A stretch of DNA of 45,389 bases. Origin: an uncultured Gemmatimonadota bacterium. GTDB taxonomy: Bacteria > Latescibacterota > UBA2968 > UBA8231. Below the pieces are notes generated by a model. That model ran no database searches. It was not told where the DNA came from and saw nothing but the letters and a program-made list of their open reading frames with translations. The translations under genes and the position numbers were made by a program. The stretch is from contig CAITNQ010000196.1 in assembly GCA_903893785.1 (NCBI GenBank), positions 1 through 45,389 of the forward strand, in the 5' to 3' direction. Positions 16,952-27,244 of this stretch are shown here, piece after piece (position 1 is the stretch's first letter; each line of letters opens with the position of its first letter).

Positions 16952-18592
16952 ATGAAGAGAAGGGGGTTTCTCAAGGCCGCCGGTGTCGTGGGCGGGGCTT
17001 CGCTGCTCAAGCCAGAGATGATCTTCGCTAGCCCGTCCCAGTCGGCGGCGTACTTCGATCTGCACCCGTTTGTGGCGGCGCACCCGGAGGCGGTGTTCAT
17101 CAAGATTACCAATGTCTCGGACAAGACCGCTACCGCCGAGAAGGTGGCCACGGGCCGGCAGCTGGCGCGCGAGCTGTTCGTCACCAGCGACACCAGCGGC
17201 ATTCCGACCACCCACAAGATCGCCATCAAACCCAACCTGACCTGTCTGGGCGGGGCCATGTCGGTCGACCGCATGGGCGTGGTCACGGACGGTGACTTCG
17301 TCGAGGGCGTGATCGAGGGCATGAAGGAGACCACCGGCCTGGCGGGGAACCAGTTTTACCTGCGCGAAGGCAACCACCTGGGCGACGCCTACTGCCCGGC
17401 CAATGAGGCGATCGAGTGGTACCAGCCGATGGCGGATCGCACCGGTGCCCACCTGCTGGACTTCGACAGCGGCCGCATGATGAAGGACGTGGCCCTGCTG
17501 AACCTGAAGGAAGGCACGGAGGTGATTTACCGCGACGTCCCCAACGGCGTCATCTTCACCCGCATCGGCTATGTCGCGCCGATCAATGCCCCCGACGCCT
17601 GGAATGTCAATATCTCCAAATTCAAGGCCCACGGTATGGGGATCACGCTCTGCTGCAAGAACTGGCAGGGCACCAACGTCAACCCGTGGTTGCATTACTG
17701 CGAGAGCCTGAGCCAGCTCAACCGCGGCAAGGCCAAGGCCTTTGTCGCCCTGCTGAACCCGACCTTCAGCCAGAACGTGACCACCCTGCACGCGCAGCAC
17801 CTGGCCGCGGGCGTGCCGCGCTGGGACCGTCCGGGTACCGACTGGAGCAGCGGCTGGGGCATGGAGGGGTGGTCGCAGAAAACCCTGGACAACCTGTCGG
17901 CCTCGAGTCACGGTCTGTGCATCATTGAAGGGATCTACGGCCGCGACGGCAACTGGATGGATGGACCCCACGACGGCAAGTCGCAGGATTTCATGTCGAA
18001 TGTCGTGGTTTTCGGCCGCAATCCGGTGAAAGTCGATATCATCGGCCACTGGTTGGCCGGCCACGAACCGGGCAATTTCGGCCTGTTCCACTCGGCCCGC
18101 GATCGCGGCCTGACCAATGTGATCAACCCACGCGAGATCCAGCTGTACGCCTGGGAGAATGGCCAACCGGTGCGCCGCCAGCTGGAGAGCTTCACGCGCA
18201 CGCCGTTGGTGACCTACTACATGCAGAAGGACTACAACGGCGGTACCGAGACCAAGTGGCATATGCTGGACCAGGAGTTCGACTACGGTCCGCCGACCGC
18301 GGTGGCCGAGGACCAAAGCGGCCGCCCGAGCAGTTACGTTCTCGGCCAGAACTACCCCAATCCGTTCAATGCCTCCACCATGATCGAGTTCCGCCTGCCG
18401 GAACCGGGCAACGCCCGCATCGAGGTCTTCAATGCCCAGGGGCAGCTCATCGACGTGTTGGTGGACGGTTGGCACGCGGCCGGGGCCCATATGGTGCCCT
18501 GGAATGCGTCGCAGAAGGCTTCGGGCACGTATTTCTACCGTTTCCTGACCGCCGGTTTCCAGGAAACGCGCAAGATGCTGCTGGTCCGCTGA
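16952..18592 (+). CDS. Exported DUF362 protein with Tat signal and C-terminal FlgD-like sorting domain
   Basis: 546 residues, ATG at 16952 behind AAAGGAAG. The N-terminus KRRGFLKAAGVVGGASLL is a Tat signal (R-R-x-F-L-K), implying export of a folded, perhaps cofactor-bearing protein. The body (about 45-430) matches DUF362: IAIKPNLTCLGG, FYLREGNHLGD, NVNISKFKAHGMGITLCCKNWQG and VKVDIIGHWLAGHEPGNFGLF. The last 90 residues (SYVLGQNYPNPFNAST ... ASGTYFYRFLTAG ... KMLLVR) are a FlgD-like Ig fold used as a C-terminal sorting or anchoring tag in FCB-group bacteria. Several Cys residues (CC in TLCCKNW) could bind metal. It is transcribed divergently from the eight-gene operon across a 278-base spacer. 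A homologue with the same tag lies at 42965-45028. Confidence 0.85.
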   Translation: MKRRGFLKAAGVVGGASLLKPEMIFASPSQSAAYFDLHPFVAAHPEAVFIKITNVSDKTATAEKVATGRQLARELFVTSDTSGIPTTHKIAIKPNLTCLGGAMSVDRMGVVTDGDFVEGVIEGMKETTGLAGNQFYLREGNHLGDAYCPANEAIEWYQPMADRTGAHLLDFDSGRMMKDVALLNLKEGTEVIYRDVPNGVIFTRIGYVAPINAPDAWNVNISKFKAHGMGITLCCKNWQGTNVNPWLHYCESLSQLNRGKAKAFVALLNPTFSQNVTTLHAQHLAAGVPRWDRPGTDWSSGWGMEGWSQKTLDNLSASSHGLCIIEGIYGRDGNWMDGPHDGKSQDFMSNVVVFGRNPVKVDIIGHWLAGHEPGNFGLFHSARDRGLTNVINPREIQLYAWENGQPVRRQLESFTRTPLVTYYMQKDYNGGTETKWHMLDQEFDYGPPTAVAEDQSGRPSSYVLGQNYPNPFNASTMIEFRLPEPGNARIEVFNAQGQLIDVLVDGWHAAGAHMVPWNASQKASGTYFYRFLTAGFQETRKMLLVR

Positions 18593-18599
18593 GCCCTGG

Positions 18600-18925
18600 G
18601 TGGCGCTGGCTCCGCTTCAGGGGGCCAGCGCCCCAAAGGCCTGGCTCCGGCTCAAGGGGCCGGCGCCCCAAAGGCTTGACTTCCGTGCAGCAGGCCAGCG
18701 CCCCAGAGGCTTCGCTCCGGTTCAAGGGGCCGGCGCCCCAAAGGCCTGGCTCCCGTGCAGCAGGCCAGCGCCCCACAGACATAGCTCCGCTTCAAGGGGC
18801 CAGCGCCCCAGAGGCTTCGCTCCGGTTCAAGGGGCTGGCGCCGCAAAGGCCTGGCTTCCATGCAGCAGGCCCGCGCCCAGGGACATGACTCCGGTTCAGG
18901 GGGCCAGCGCCCCAAAGGCCTGGCC
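18600..18925. repeat. 35-bp tandem repeat array between convergent genes
   Basis: Nine cores of the form GGGGCCAGCGCCCC (variants GGGGCCGGCGCCCC, CAGGCCAGCGCCCC) start at 18621, 18656, 18691, 18726, 18761, 18796, 18831, 18866 and 18900: a 35-base step except the last (34). Each core can fold as a GGGGC/GCCCC stem with a 4-base loop and is followed by an AAAGGCCTGGCTCCGG-like stretch. The unit ends come in two versions (TTCAAG and TGCAGCA). A period that is not a multiple of three, and no unique spacers, argue against a protein repeat or a CRISPR array. It fills the 303-base gap between two converging genes and runs into the 3' end of the minus-strand one. Likely a VNTR-like intergenic repeat, possibly acting as a terminator. 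Confidence 0.85.
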
Positions 18926-20431
18926 GCGGATCTCCGCGGGCACGGCCTGCGCCAGGTCCCACTGCCCCTGGCGCGCTGCCACGGTAGCCGCCGTCTCTGC
19001 CTCGGTCCACGCCCCCGCTCCGCCGGCCGTCGCGCGTTCGCCGATCGCCAGCCGCAGATCGAGCAGATCAAGTTCCGTCCGTGCGTTCTCCAGCGACACC
19101 TGCTCGGCGTGCAGGCACGCGGCTTCACGGCTGCCCCCACCGTGACGGGCGGCCGCGGCTAGCAGATCCGGCAACCCAGCGAAGGCCGCGCGGGCAGTGG
19201 CAACGCGCTCTCGATGGGCGCTGTAATGAGGCGAGGCAGGCCCCACGCCCCGCAGGTCGCAGGTCCACTCCTCCGGATAGTCGCACATGGACAGGTAACC
19301 GCACTGAGCCGCTGCCAGGGCCTGGTAGTAGGTAACCATGCAGTCGGCAGCACGGTGGCCATAGCGCTCACTGGCATAGCGTGCCACGGCCGTGTCAGGA
19401 TCGGCGGCCTGCCCCGCGCTCAATCCGGCAAAGGCCGCCAGGTTGGCGCCGTGGGCCCACACGGAGTAGGAGCCGAAGGCCAGCGCCTGGACCTCGCGCA
19501 CGCCCAGACGATGGTACGCCTGCAGGTCGGCGGCGATGACAGCAGGGATCGCCACGTTGAAGTAGTGCCAGAGGATGGTGTCGCCATAGTATTCGAAGAC
19601 GTCGACGCGCCCCGGGAACAGGGACGCGGCGCGGACCAGGTGCTGCCAGTAGGCCTGGTTGCGGGGGCACGCAGGATCGTCGATGGCGTGCGCATAGCAG
19701 CGCTCGCGCGGGGCGAAGAGCGCATACACATTGGGCGGCAGGAAGCCCGACACGCCGACCGCCGCGGGCTCGGGCAGGCCACTGAGCGTGTCGTGGTACA
19801 GCAGGAACCCTACCTGGGTGCCGGGACGGCGAGCCTCGACAACGCCGGCCACAGCGGCCACCAGGGTGGCATACTGCGCCACCGGTGACCGGTCACGGCA
19901 GCGGGCACAGTGGCACCACGACCCACCCACAACATCGTCGGGGAACACCTGCAGCAGCCGCGCCGCCGGATGGCGATCGTGCAGCATGGACAGCATGCCC
20001 AGGGCCCGGCCAAGGGCTTCCGGATCCGCGGTGCACAGGTTGCCGGTGGGTCGGCGCACACCATCGGCATCGACGCGGCAGAGTTCCGGCCGCGAGGCGG
20101 TGACGGCGGCAGGAATCCAGGCCGGGAAACAGTGGCCCACGTGCCCACCAACGGCAAAGGGCAGCCCGAGCCGGCAGGCCTCGTCCTCCAGCAGGAGGCC
20201 CCCGGGGTCGGCATAGCCGCCGCGTTCGCCGTGCAGGATATCGATGCCATTGATACCTCGCTCAACACCCCAGGCCAGCAACTCCACCAGTTCGCGCGCG
20301 TAGGCGCGGCCGTCGTAGCGGTCAGCCGGCAGCGCGGGAACCGCTGCACCGGGCCAGATGACACAATGGCCCATGGCGGCTTCGACGCTCCACGCCCGAC
20401 CTGGAATGACCATGCTGCCGTTCGCCGCCAT
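18896..20431 (-). CDS. DUF4838-type protein (glycoside-hydrolase-like TIM barrel)
   Basis: 511 residues, ATG at 20431 behind GGGAGG. Features of DUF4838 proteins include PELCRVDADGVRRPTGNLCTADPEAL (113-139, in parts), then LLQVFPDDVVGGSWCHCARC with CHCARC at 173-178 and the strand FEYYGDTILWHYF. DUF4838 proteins occur in polysaccharide-use loci of Bacteroidetes- and Planctomycetes-like bacteria and are presumed carbohydrate-active, but no reaction is established. No signal peptide is seen. The C-terminal residues GQAFGALAP are encoded by the last 35-bp repeat unit, so the repeat has supplied the stop codon. It follows topoisomerase III by 92 bases on the same strand. Confidence 0.7.
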   Translation of the reverse strand: MAANGSMVIPGRAWSVEAAMGHCVIWPGAAVPALPADRYDGRAYARELVELLAWGVERGINGIDILHGERGGYADPGGLLLEDEACRLGLPFAVGGHVGHCFPAWIPAAVTASRPELCRVDADGVRRPTGNLCTADPEALGRALGMLSMLHDRHPAARLLQVFPDDVVGGSWCHCARCRDRSPVAQYATLVAAVAGVVEARRPGTQVGFLLYHDTLSGLPEPAAVGVSGFLPPNVYALFAPRERCYAHAIDDPACPRNQAYWQHLVRAASLFPGRVDVFEYYGDTILWHYFNVAIPAVIAADLQAYHRLGVREVQALAFGSYSVWAHGANLAAFAGLSAGQAADPDTAVARYASERYGHRAADCMVTYYQALAAAQCGYLSMCDYPEEWTCDLRGVGPASPHYSAHRERVATARAAFAGLPDLLAAAARHGGGSREAACLHAEQVSLENARTELDLLDLRLAIGERATAGGAGAWTEAETAATVAARQGQWDLAQAVPAEIRGQAFGALAP

Positions 20432-20523
20432 CTGCGCCTCCCTGCCGCTGCCTGCACCATCAGGCGCGGCGCTTGGTTTCCAAGGTCCTGGCCGCGGCCA
20501 GCGCCTGGCTGCCGCGGCGCCGA

Positions 20524-23184
20524 CTAGGGGTGATCCGGTCCGTTCGACCCGGCCGGGCTGCCTGGCCCGGCAGGGCCAGGGCCAGCGGACGGTGGCCGCT
20601 CCAGTCCGACGACCGCGCCCGGTCCCAGAACCACCCGGGCGGCAAACGTCTGCCCCCACTCGTCGACGAACCCGGTCAGCAGACGCGTGCTACCGGTGAC
20701 GATCAGGTCACGGACTTGATCCGGGGACAGTTGCCGGCCCGCCTTCTCTTTCCAGACGACGAACAGGCATCCCTCGCGGTACCGGCTGCAGCCAAAGCCT
20801 CGCCGCCCCTCCAGAATCCGTCCCTGGCGGCACCGGGGGCACGTCAAGCCGAGCGGGCCGTGGGCCGCCGGGGGGTCGGACCCAACCGCGGCCGAACCAG
20901 GCCCAGATCGGTCCGTCGGGGGCCCGGCGCGCAGCCCCGCCGCTGGTCCGCCGGCCGTCGCCGACCGGGCCGGTTGGGCGGCGCGACGGCGGCGGGGTCC
21001 CCCCCGAGCCGGAGTAACGCCTTCGGGCGCTTCGGCGGCGACGCCCCTGTCGTCCTCGGCGGCTGGCCCCGGACCCCTGGCTCTGGCCCCGGCCACTGCC
21101 GACCTTGAGCGGCGGCGGGCGGCGCCGGATCCGGGCGCGGCCGAGGTGTCGCCGTCGCCGGTTGGCGGCACTGCGGCTCGCGGCGTCGGGCGACCGCGCG
21201 CCCCTGACCGCGTCTTGCCATCGCGCCGGCGCCCACCGGACTGCGCCGCGGCCCGTGCCGCGGGCGCCATTACCGCGCTGGCCGCCGCCTGGGGGACTAA
21301 CTCGCGAACAAACTGCACTATGGAAGCATAGAACGCCGATGCCGCCAGGCGCCCTTCCTCCACGTCTCTCAGGCGCTGTTCCCACTGAGCGGTCAACTCG
21401 GGCCGGCGCAGCGGGTCGGCCACCACGCCCACCAGCGCCTGGCCTTTGGCCGTTGGCACCAGGGCTTTGCGTTGGCGCTCCACCAGTTCCGAGCGGATCA
21501 GGCGCTCGATGATCTCCGCACGCGTCGCCGGCGTGCCCAGGCCGCTCTGACGCATGGCCTCGGCCAGCCCTTCATCGTCTACCTGACGACCGGCGTTCTT
21601 CATGGCCGCCAACAGGGTGGCATCGGTGTACCGCCGCGGCGGCTGGGTCTGTTTCTCCACCAGCTCCAGGCCGTCTACCTGCAGCACCTGCCCCACCGCC
21701 AGCGAGGGCAACGTCTGACTGTCGTCCTCAGGCTCGTCGTCGGTGGCCTCGGCCGCCCGGGGGTCGCGACGCGTTGGGCGCTCCGCGCGCCGCGGCGCCG
21801 CCACCGTCCACCCCGCCTCGAGGACGCGCTCGCCCTTGGCGAAGAACTCCTCCCCGCCCAGGCGCACGACGACCTGGGTCTGCTCGGTTACCTCGTCGGG
21901 CAAAAAGGCGGCGACGAAGCGCGATTCCACCAGCTCGTAAAGCCGTCGTTGAGGCAAGGGTAGCGTCGCCGGCACAGCCGCCCCCGTGGGCACGATGGCG
22001 TGGTGGTCCGTGAGCCGGGTGCGATCCACATGGGACCGGCCCAGTCGGTGGCCGGTAGCCAACCGCTGCCGGGCCGCGGCCGCGTGCGGGTGGGCCAATC
22101 GGGCCAGGATGCCGGGTAGTTCGGCCTCCATGTCCTCGGGCAGGTGCCGGCTTTCAGTCCGGGGATAGGTGATCAGCTTGGCGCTCTCGTACAGCGCCTG
22201 GGCCTGCTGCAACGCCTGCGCCGCCGTCATGCCGAGGCGCCGGTTGGCGTCGCGCTGCAGGTCCACCAGGGAGTAGAACGGCGGCGGATGCTGGCGCCGC
22301 ACTGACTGCTCCACCGATTCCACGAGCGCCTGCTTGACCGGCGCCAGGCGCTGCAACAGCGCCTCGGCGGCCTGGCGGTCGTCAAGGCGCGTCTGGCCGT
22401 CGCGGCGGTAGCGCGCCGCAAAACCGGCGGCGAAGCGGGCCAGGAGCTCGTAGTATGTGGCGACCCGGAAGGCGGCGATCTCGGCTTCACGAGCCACCAG
22501 CATGGCCAGCGTCGGCGTCTGTACGCGGCCGATGGTGCACAGGACGCCCTGCCGCACGGTGTAGGCTCGGGTCAGGTTCATGCCGACCAGCCAGTCGGCC
22601 TGGGCCCGGGCCCGCGCCGCGGCGGCCAGGTCATCGAAGGCCTCGCCCGGCTGCAGACGGGCAAAGCCTTCGGCAATGGCCTGATCGGTCAGGCTGGAGA
22701 TCCACAGGCGGCGAAATGGCCGGCGACAGCGAGCATGCTCGTAGATCAGCCGGAAGATGAGTTCGCCCTCGCGACCGGCGTCGGTCGCCACCACGATGGC
22801 CGTCGTGTCGGGCGCGTTGAGCAACCCCTCGACGACGCGCAACTGCGCTGCCGTGGACCGCTCCGTGTGCAGGCGCCACTGCTCAGGCACCATGGGCAAC
22901 TGGGACAGGGACCAACGCCCGTCCCATCCACCCTTGTACGCGTCGGGCTCGGCGAAATGGACCAGATGGCCCAGCGCCCAGGTGATCACGTAACCGCGGC
23001 CGCGCAGACAGCCCTCGCCGCGTTCGTGGACGCCCAGCACCCGGGCCAGATCGCGGGCCACGCTGGGCTTCTCGGCGATGACCAAGGTGGTCGACGCCGA
23101 GGCGGCCGACCCGTCGCCCGCGGGTGGTGCCGGCCGTGGGCTCGATGGCGCGCCCCGGCGGTCCCTGCGCGCCCCGGGGCTCAT
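20524..23184 (-). CDS. topB: DNA topoisomerase III (type IA)
   Basis: 886 residues. The ATG at 23184 overlaps the stop of the DegT gene as ATGA; no strong ribosome site is seen, so translation is probably coupled. After a Ser/Pro/Arg-rich leader (1-32), a Toprim domain starts at TLVIAEKPSVARDLARVLG (E38) with ATDAGREGE (134-142). The catalytic tyrosine is Y340 in KLITYPRTESRHLP. A long Arg/Ala/Gly-rich linker (about 640-790) leads to one C4 zinc-ribbon-like repeat (CPRCRQGRILEG ... GCSRYREGC) and a basic tail. The enzyme nicks and passes single strands, decatenating replication and recombination intermediates. Lying inside a sugar/PLP gene run is unusual. TopB rather than TopA is favoured by the LVIAEKPSVARD start and single zinc motif. 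Confidence 0.9.
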   Translation of the reverse strand: MSPGARRDRRGAPSSPRPAPPAGDGSAASASTTLVIAEKPSVARDLARVLGVHERGEGCLRGRGYVITWALGHLVHFAEPDAYKGGWDGRWSLSQLPMVPEQWRLHTERSTAAQLRVVEGLLNAPDTTAIVVATDAGREGELIFRLIYEHARCRRPFRRLWISSLTDQAIAEGFARLQPGEAFDDLAAAARARAQADWLVGMNLTRAYTVRQGVLCTIGRVQTPTLAMLVAREAEIAAFRVATYYELLARFAAGFAARYRRDGQTRLDDRQAAEALLQRLAPVKQALVESVEQSVRRQHPPPFYSLVDLQRDANRRLGMTAAQALQQAQALYESAKLITYPRTESRHLPEDMEAELPGILARLAHPHAAAARQRLATGHRLGRSHVDRTRLTDHHAIVPTGAAVPATLPLPQRRLYELVESRFVAAFLPDEVTEQTQVVVRLGGEEFFAKGERVLEAGWTVAAPRRAERPTRRDPRAAEATDDEPEDDSQTLPSLAVGQVLQVDGLELVEKQTQPPRRYTDATLLAAMKNAGRQVDDEGLAEAMRQSGLGTPATRAEIIERLIRSELVERQRKALVPTAKGQALVGVVADPLRRPELTAQWEQRLRDVEEGRLAASAFYASIVQFVRELVPQAAASAVMAPAARAAAQSGGRRRDGKTRSGARGRPTPRAAVPPTGDGDTSAAPGSGAARRRSRSAVAGARARGPGPAAEDDRGVAAEAPEGVTPARGGPRRRRAAQPARSATAGGPAAGLRAGPPTDRSGPGSAAVGSDPPAAHGPLGLTCPRCRQGRILEGRRGFGCSRYREGCLFVVWKEKAGRQLSPDQVRDLIVTGSTRLLTGFVDEWGQTFAARVVLGPGAVVGLERPPSAGPGPAGPGSPAGSNGPDHP

Positions 23185-24407
23185 GCGCGCGGCAGCAGCC
23201 GGGCCACCTTGGCCACGGCCCCGGCGATATCGGCCAGGTCTTCTTCGCTGAAACCTTCGTGGAGGCCCAGGGTGAGCATGTGGCGCAGACCGACATCGGT
23301 GCGCGGGCACATGCCCTCAGTGTACTCGATGCGGCGCGCGGTGTACGGGCTGTCGAAGGGGAAACCAGACTGCCCGTAGGTGCGCTTGGCCGTCAGGGCT
23401 TCAGTGCACAGGTAGATCGGTTTGCCAATGTACCCGGGCATGTTGGGGACTCCCTCGGCGCGCAGCGCTTCACCGAAGGCAACGCCGTCCAGCACGCCGG
23501 TGCGCAGCGGATAGGCCCAATAGGTGTGCTCTGACCCCGGGGTAACCGCCGCCGTCTCGATGCCTTCGATTCCCCGCAGCAACTCGGTCAGGCGCGTACC
23601 CAGAGCCGTGCGCCGCGCTGCCACGCCACGAACCTTGGGCAACTGCGCCAGGCCGACAGCGCCCTGCAGCTCGGTCATGCGGTAGTTGGGCGCCAGGAAC
23701 AGGTAGGCGCGCGGCCCCCAGCCCTGGCGCCGGAACCCTTTGTCGACAAAGAAACGCAGACGTTCCCAGTAGTCGTCGCGGCGGGTGATGGTCATGCCGC
23801 CGTCGCCAGTTGTCATGTGCTTGGACTGTTGCAGGCTGAAGCAGCCGAAATCACCCATGGTCCCGAGCCAACGGCCCTTGTACTGCGTTGCGTGGGCCTG
23901 ACTGCAATCTTCGATCAAGGGCAAGCCATAGCGCTGCGAAAGGTCGACAAAGGCGTCCATGTCGCAGGCATTGCCGAACAGATGGACGACCATGATGGCA
24001 CGCGTACGGGGGGTAATCTTGCGCTCGGCGTCCTCGGGGTCCATGCAGAAGGTCGCCGGGTCGATGTCGGCAAAGATGGGGATGGCGTTCTGCTGCAGGA
24101 TGGGCGACACAGATCCCAGGTCAGAGATGGGGGCGGTAATGATCTCGTCGCCCGGTTCAGGGTCAATGGTGCCCACCGCCAGGTGGATCGCTGCCGTGCC
24201 CGAGGTCGCCGAGGCCGCATGGCCGGCCCCGTAGAAAGCAGCGAAATCCGCCTCGAACTGGTCGACCATCTCGCCGCCCCAGCGGAACAGGTTCTGGGAC
24301 CGGATGGCTCGCGTCACCCACTCCACCTCTTCGTCGCCGAAGGGGGTTCGGGCCGGGAAGGGTGTGCGCCGGAACGGCGTACCGCCGTGGATGGCCAGTC
24401 GATCCAT
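23181..24407 (-). CDS. DegT/DnrJ/EryC1/StrS-family PLP aminotransferase
   Basis: 408 residues, ATG at 24407 right after AGGAGGGAAT. Fold-type I PLP enzyme: SGTAA (69-73) for phosphate binding, D167 in PLIEDCSQAHAT for the pyridine nitrogen, and Schiff-base K196 in CFSLQQSKHMTTGDGG. Family members transaminate keto-sugars, usually nucleotide-linked, or dehydrate deoxysugars; a Lys at 196 supports aminotransfer. Its partners here are an enolase-superfamily gene 120 bases upstream and topoisomerase III with a four-base overlap, so no sugar-nucleotide pathway is evident. Closely related DegT proteins often occur in sugar-catabolic clusters in uncultured bacteria. A second, diverged copy lies at 32119-33498. 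Confidence 0.87.
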   Translation of the reverse strand: MDRLAIHGGTPFRRTPFPARTPFGDEEVEWVTRAIRSQNLFRWGGEMVDQFEADFAAFYGAGHAASATSGTAAIHLAVGTIDPEPGDEIITAPISDLGSVSPILQQNAIPIFADIDPATFCMDPEDAERKITPRTRAIMVVHLFGNACDMDAFVDLSQRYGLPLIEDCSQAHATQYKGRWLGTMGDFGCFSLQQSKHMTTGDGGMTITRRDDYWERLRFFVDKGFRRQGWGPRAYLFLAPNYRMTELQGAVGLAQLPKVRGVAARRTALGTRLTELLRGIEGIETAAVTPGSEHTYWAYPLRTGVLDGVAFGEALRAEGVPNMPGYIGKPIYLCTEALTAKRTYGQSGFPFDSPYTARRIEYTEGMCPRTDVGLRHMLTLGLHEGFSEEDLADIAGAVAKVARLLPRA

Positions 24408-24527
24408 ATTCCCTCCTGGGTAGCCTGATCAGCGTGACAGGGACCGGCCGCGGCCCGCGGCAGGCAAGACCGGCCGTCACCGGCCGCCCCGCCGCCACGC
24501 CTGCTTCGCCGACGGCGCGGCCGCGAA

Positions 24528-25775
24528 TCAGGGCGCGGCGGGGAAGCGCTCCCGGTAGTCGCGGTCGAAGGCGTCCGAACCGTCGTCCAGCTGCACCTCC
24601 AGGTGCATGCCCGGCAAGAAGCCACTGAGGCGGCCGGCAACAAAATCAGCCCGGTACCCGCCGCTGCGGTGCCAACTCCGGCGACCGTCGGGCCAGTTCA
24701 GGCAGTGAATCTGCCGCACCGCTGGGACCGCGAAGGTCGGCTCCACCCGGCACCGCTCCACTGCGGCCCAGTCGACTTCGACGCCCAGCCCCGGTCCCTG
24801 CGGCACGACGATATGCCCGCCCTCGACGCGCAGATCCTGCACCAGCGGGTGCGAGTAGATGTTGACGCAGGGGATGGCCGGCCAGCGCGCTTCCTTCAGC
24901 ACCGCTCCCAGGTGCACGGCAAAGATCGTCGTCAGCCCGGTGCCGACCATCTGCAGCCAGCAGGGCATCTTCGCCTGTTCACAGAAGATCCCGTCCTCCA
25001 GCACGCGGCGGGCGCCGCCGCCCAGCACGAAACCGTCGCAGACCCCCTCGCGGACCGCGGTCATCACCGGCGGACTGCCGATGTGCATGGCAATGGGCGA
25101 GCGGATCTTGCGCCGGAGCAGGGAATTGCCGGCGACGTCTTCCTGCGGAATGGGTGACTCGACGATCGCCAGCAGCGGGTAGGCCGACTCGAGGCGCCCG
25201 AGCAGCGGTGCCGCCAGATCGACACCCATCAACATGCCGTTGAAGTCCAGGTCAAGACGGAAGTGGGGCGACACGGCGGCGGCCACGGCGGCCAGCTGCG
25301 CCTCAACATCGTACCACGGCCGGGCCTTGGCCTTCATGGTGGTGAAGCCGTGCTGCTCCGCGGCGCGGGCTTCGTCGGCCCAGGCCGCAGGGGCCATGCT
25401 CTGCGCCCACCAGGAGACGGGACAGGCCGACCGGTGCTGCGGCCCCAACAGGCGATGGCAGGGCACCCCAAGCCACCGCCCGGCAGCGTCGAACAGGGCC
25501 ATCTGCAGTCCGGCGCCCAGGCTGTCATCCCACAGCAGGTCGAACACATTACGGCCTCGGGCACGGGCAAAGTGTTCGTCGGTGGACCGCCCCCAGGTGT
25601 ACCCCTGCACGGTCTCGCCAACGCCGACGACCCCATCGGCGAGGGTGACGCGACACAGCTCGATCACCGACCAGCCGGGCCCGTACACCTGCATCGCGGC
25701 GGCACACCGGGGATGGAACGGCACGTGCAGCACCCAGCGCTCCACGTCTTTGACAACCGCGGCGCGTGAATCCAT
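24528..25775 (-). CDS. Enolase-superfamily (mandelate racemase/muconate lactonizing) protein with atypical third metal site
   Basis: 415 residues. ATG at 25775 chosen over one at 25799 because GAGGAGG lies 5 bases upstream. The capping domain is followed by a barrel with MKAKAR (K148, K150), metal ligand D177 in LDLDFNG and E206 in [10 protein letters not shown]. The third ligand position, normally Glu in a GE pair, reads AMHIGSPP (H231, S234), so a carboxylate is missing. Members abstract an alpha-proton of a carboxylate substrate, commonly dehydrating sugar acids. The missing ligand suggests altered metal binding or a non-dehydratase function. A good promoter lies just upstream. It heads the run leading to DegT, topoisomerase III and the DUF4838 gene. 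Confidence 0.82.
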   Translation of the reverse strand: MDSRAAVVKDVERWVLHVPFHPRCAAAMQVYGPGWSVIELCRVTLADGVVGVGETVQGYTWGRSTDEHFARARGRNVFDLLWDDSLGAGLQMALFDAAGRWLGVPCHRLLGPQHRSACPVSWWAQSMAPAAWADEARAAEQHGFTTMKAKARPWYDVEAQLAAVAAAVSPHFRLDLDFNGMLMGVDLAAPLLGRLESAYPLLAIVESPIPQEDVAGNSLLRRKIRSPIAMHIGSPPVMTAVREGVCDGFVLGGGARRVLEDGIFCEQAKMPCWLQMVGTGLTTIFAVHLGAVLKEARWPAIPCVNIYSHPLVQDLRVEGGHIVVPQGPGLGVEVDWAAVERCRVEPTFAVPAVRQIHCLNWPDGRRSWHRSGGYRADFVAGRLSGFLPGMHLEVQLDDGSDAFDRDYRERFPAAP

Positions 25776-25849
25776 ACTATCCTCCTCAGACTCCGTCATG
25801 CAGGTTGCGCCAGCGCTCGCCCATGGATCCCGCCGGGCGCGATCGGCAC

Positions 25850-25878
25850 AGTATAGGCCCCGCGTCTGGCGGCATCAA
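25850..25878 (-). promoter_or_regulatory. Sigma70-type promoter for the enolase-superfamily gene
   Basis: On the minus strand TTGATG (25873-25878) is followed after 17 bases by TATACT (25850-25855). Transcription would start near 25843 and leave a leader of about 68 bases before the ATG at 25775. It lies in the 130-base divergent spacer shared with the GH4 operon, for which no equally good plus-strand promoter was seen. Confidence 0.55.
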
Positions 25879-25905
25879 CTGCCCTCCCCGCAGAAAGGAC
25901 CCCCC

Positions 25906-27234
<1,329 letters not shown>

Positions 27235-27244
27235 GGCAGCAGCC

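Noticed and set aside
16670..18490. Long minus-strand open frame (606 codons) opposite the DUF362 gene
   Set aside because: Antisense shadow of a clearly conserved gene in high-GC DNA; the translation shows no domain and lacks a ribosome site.
18600..18925. CRISPR array
   Set aside because: Units abut with no unique spacers, the repeats are imperfect and no cas genes are present.
18600..19145. Open frame over the 35-bp repeats read as a repetitive protein
   Set aside because: A 35-base period shifts frame each unit, and the frame runs antisense into the DUF4838 gene.
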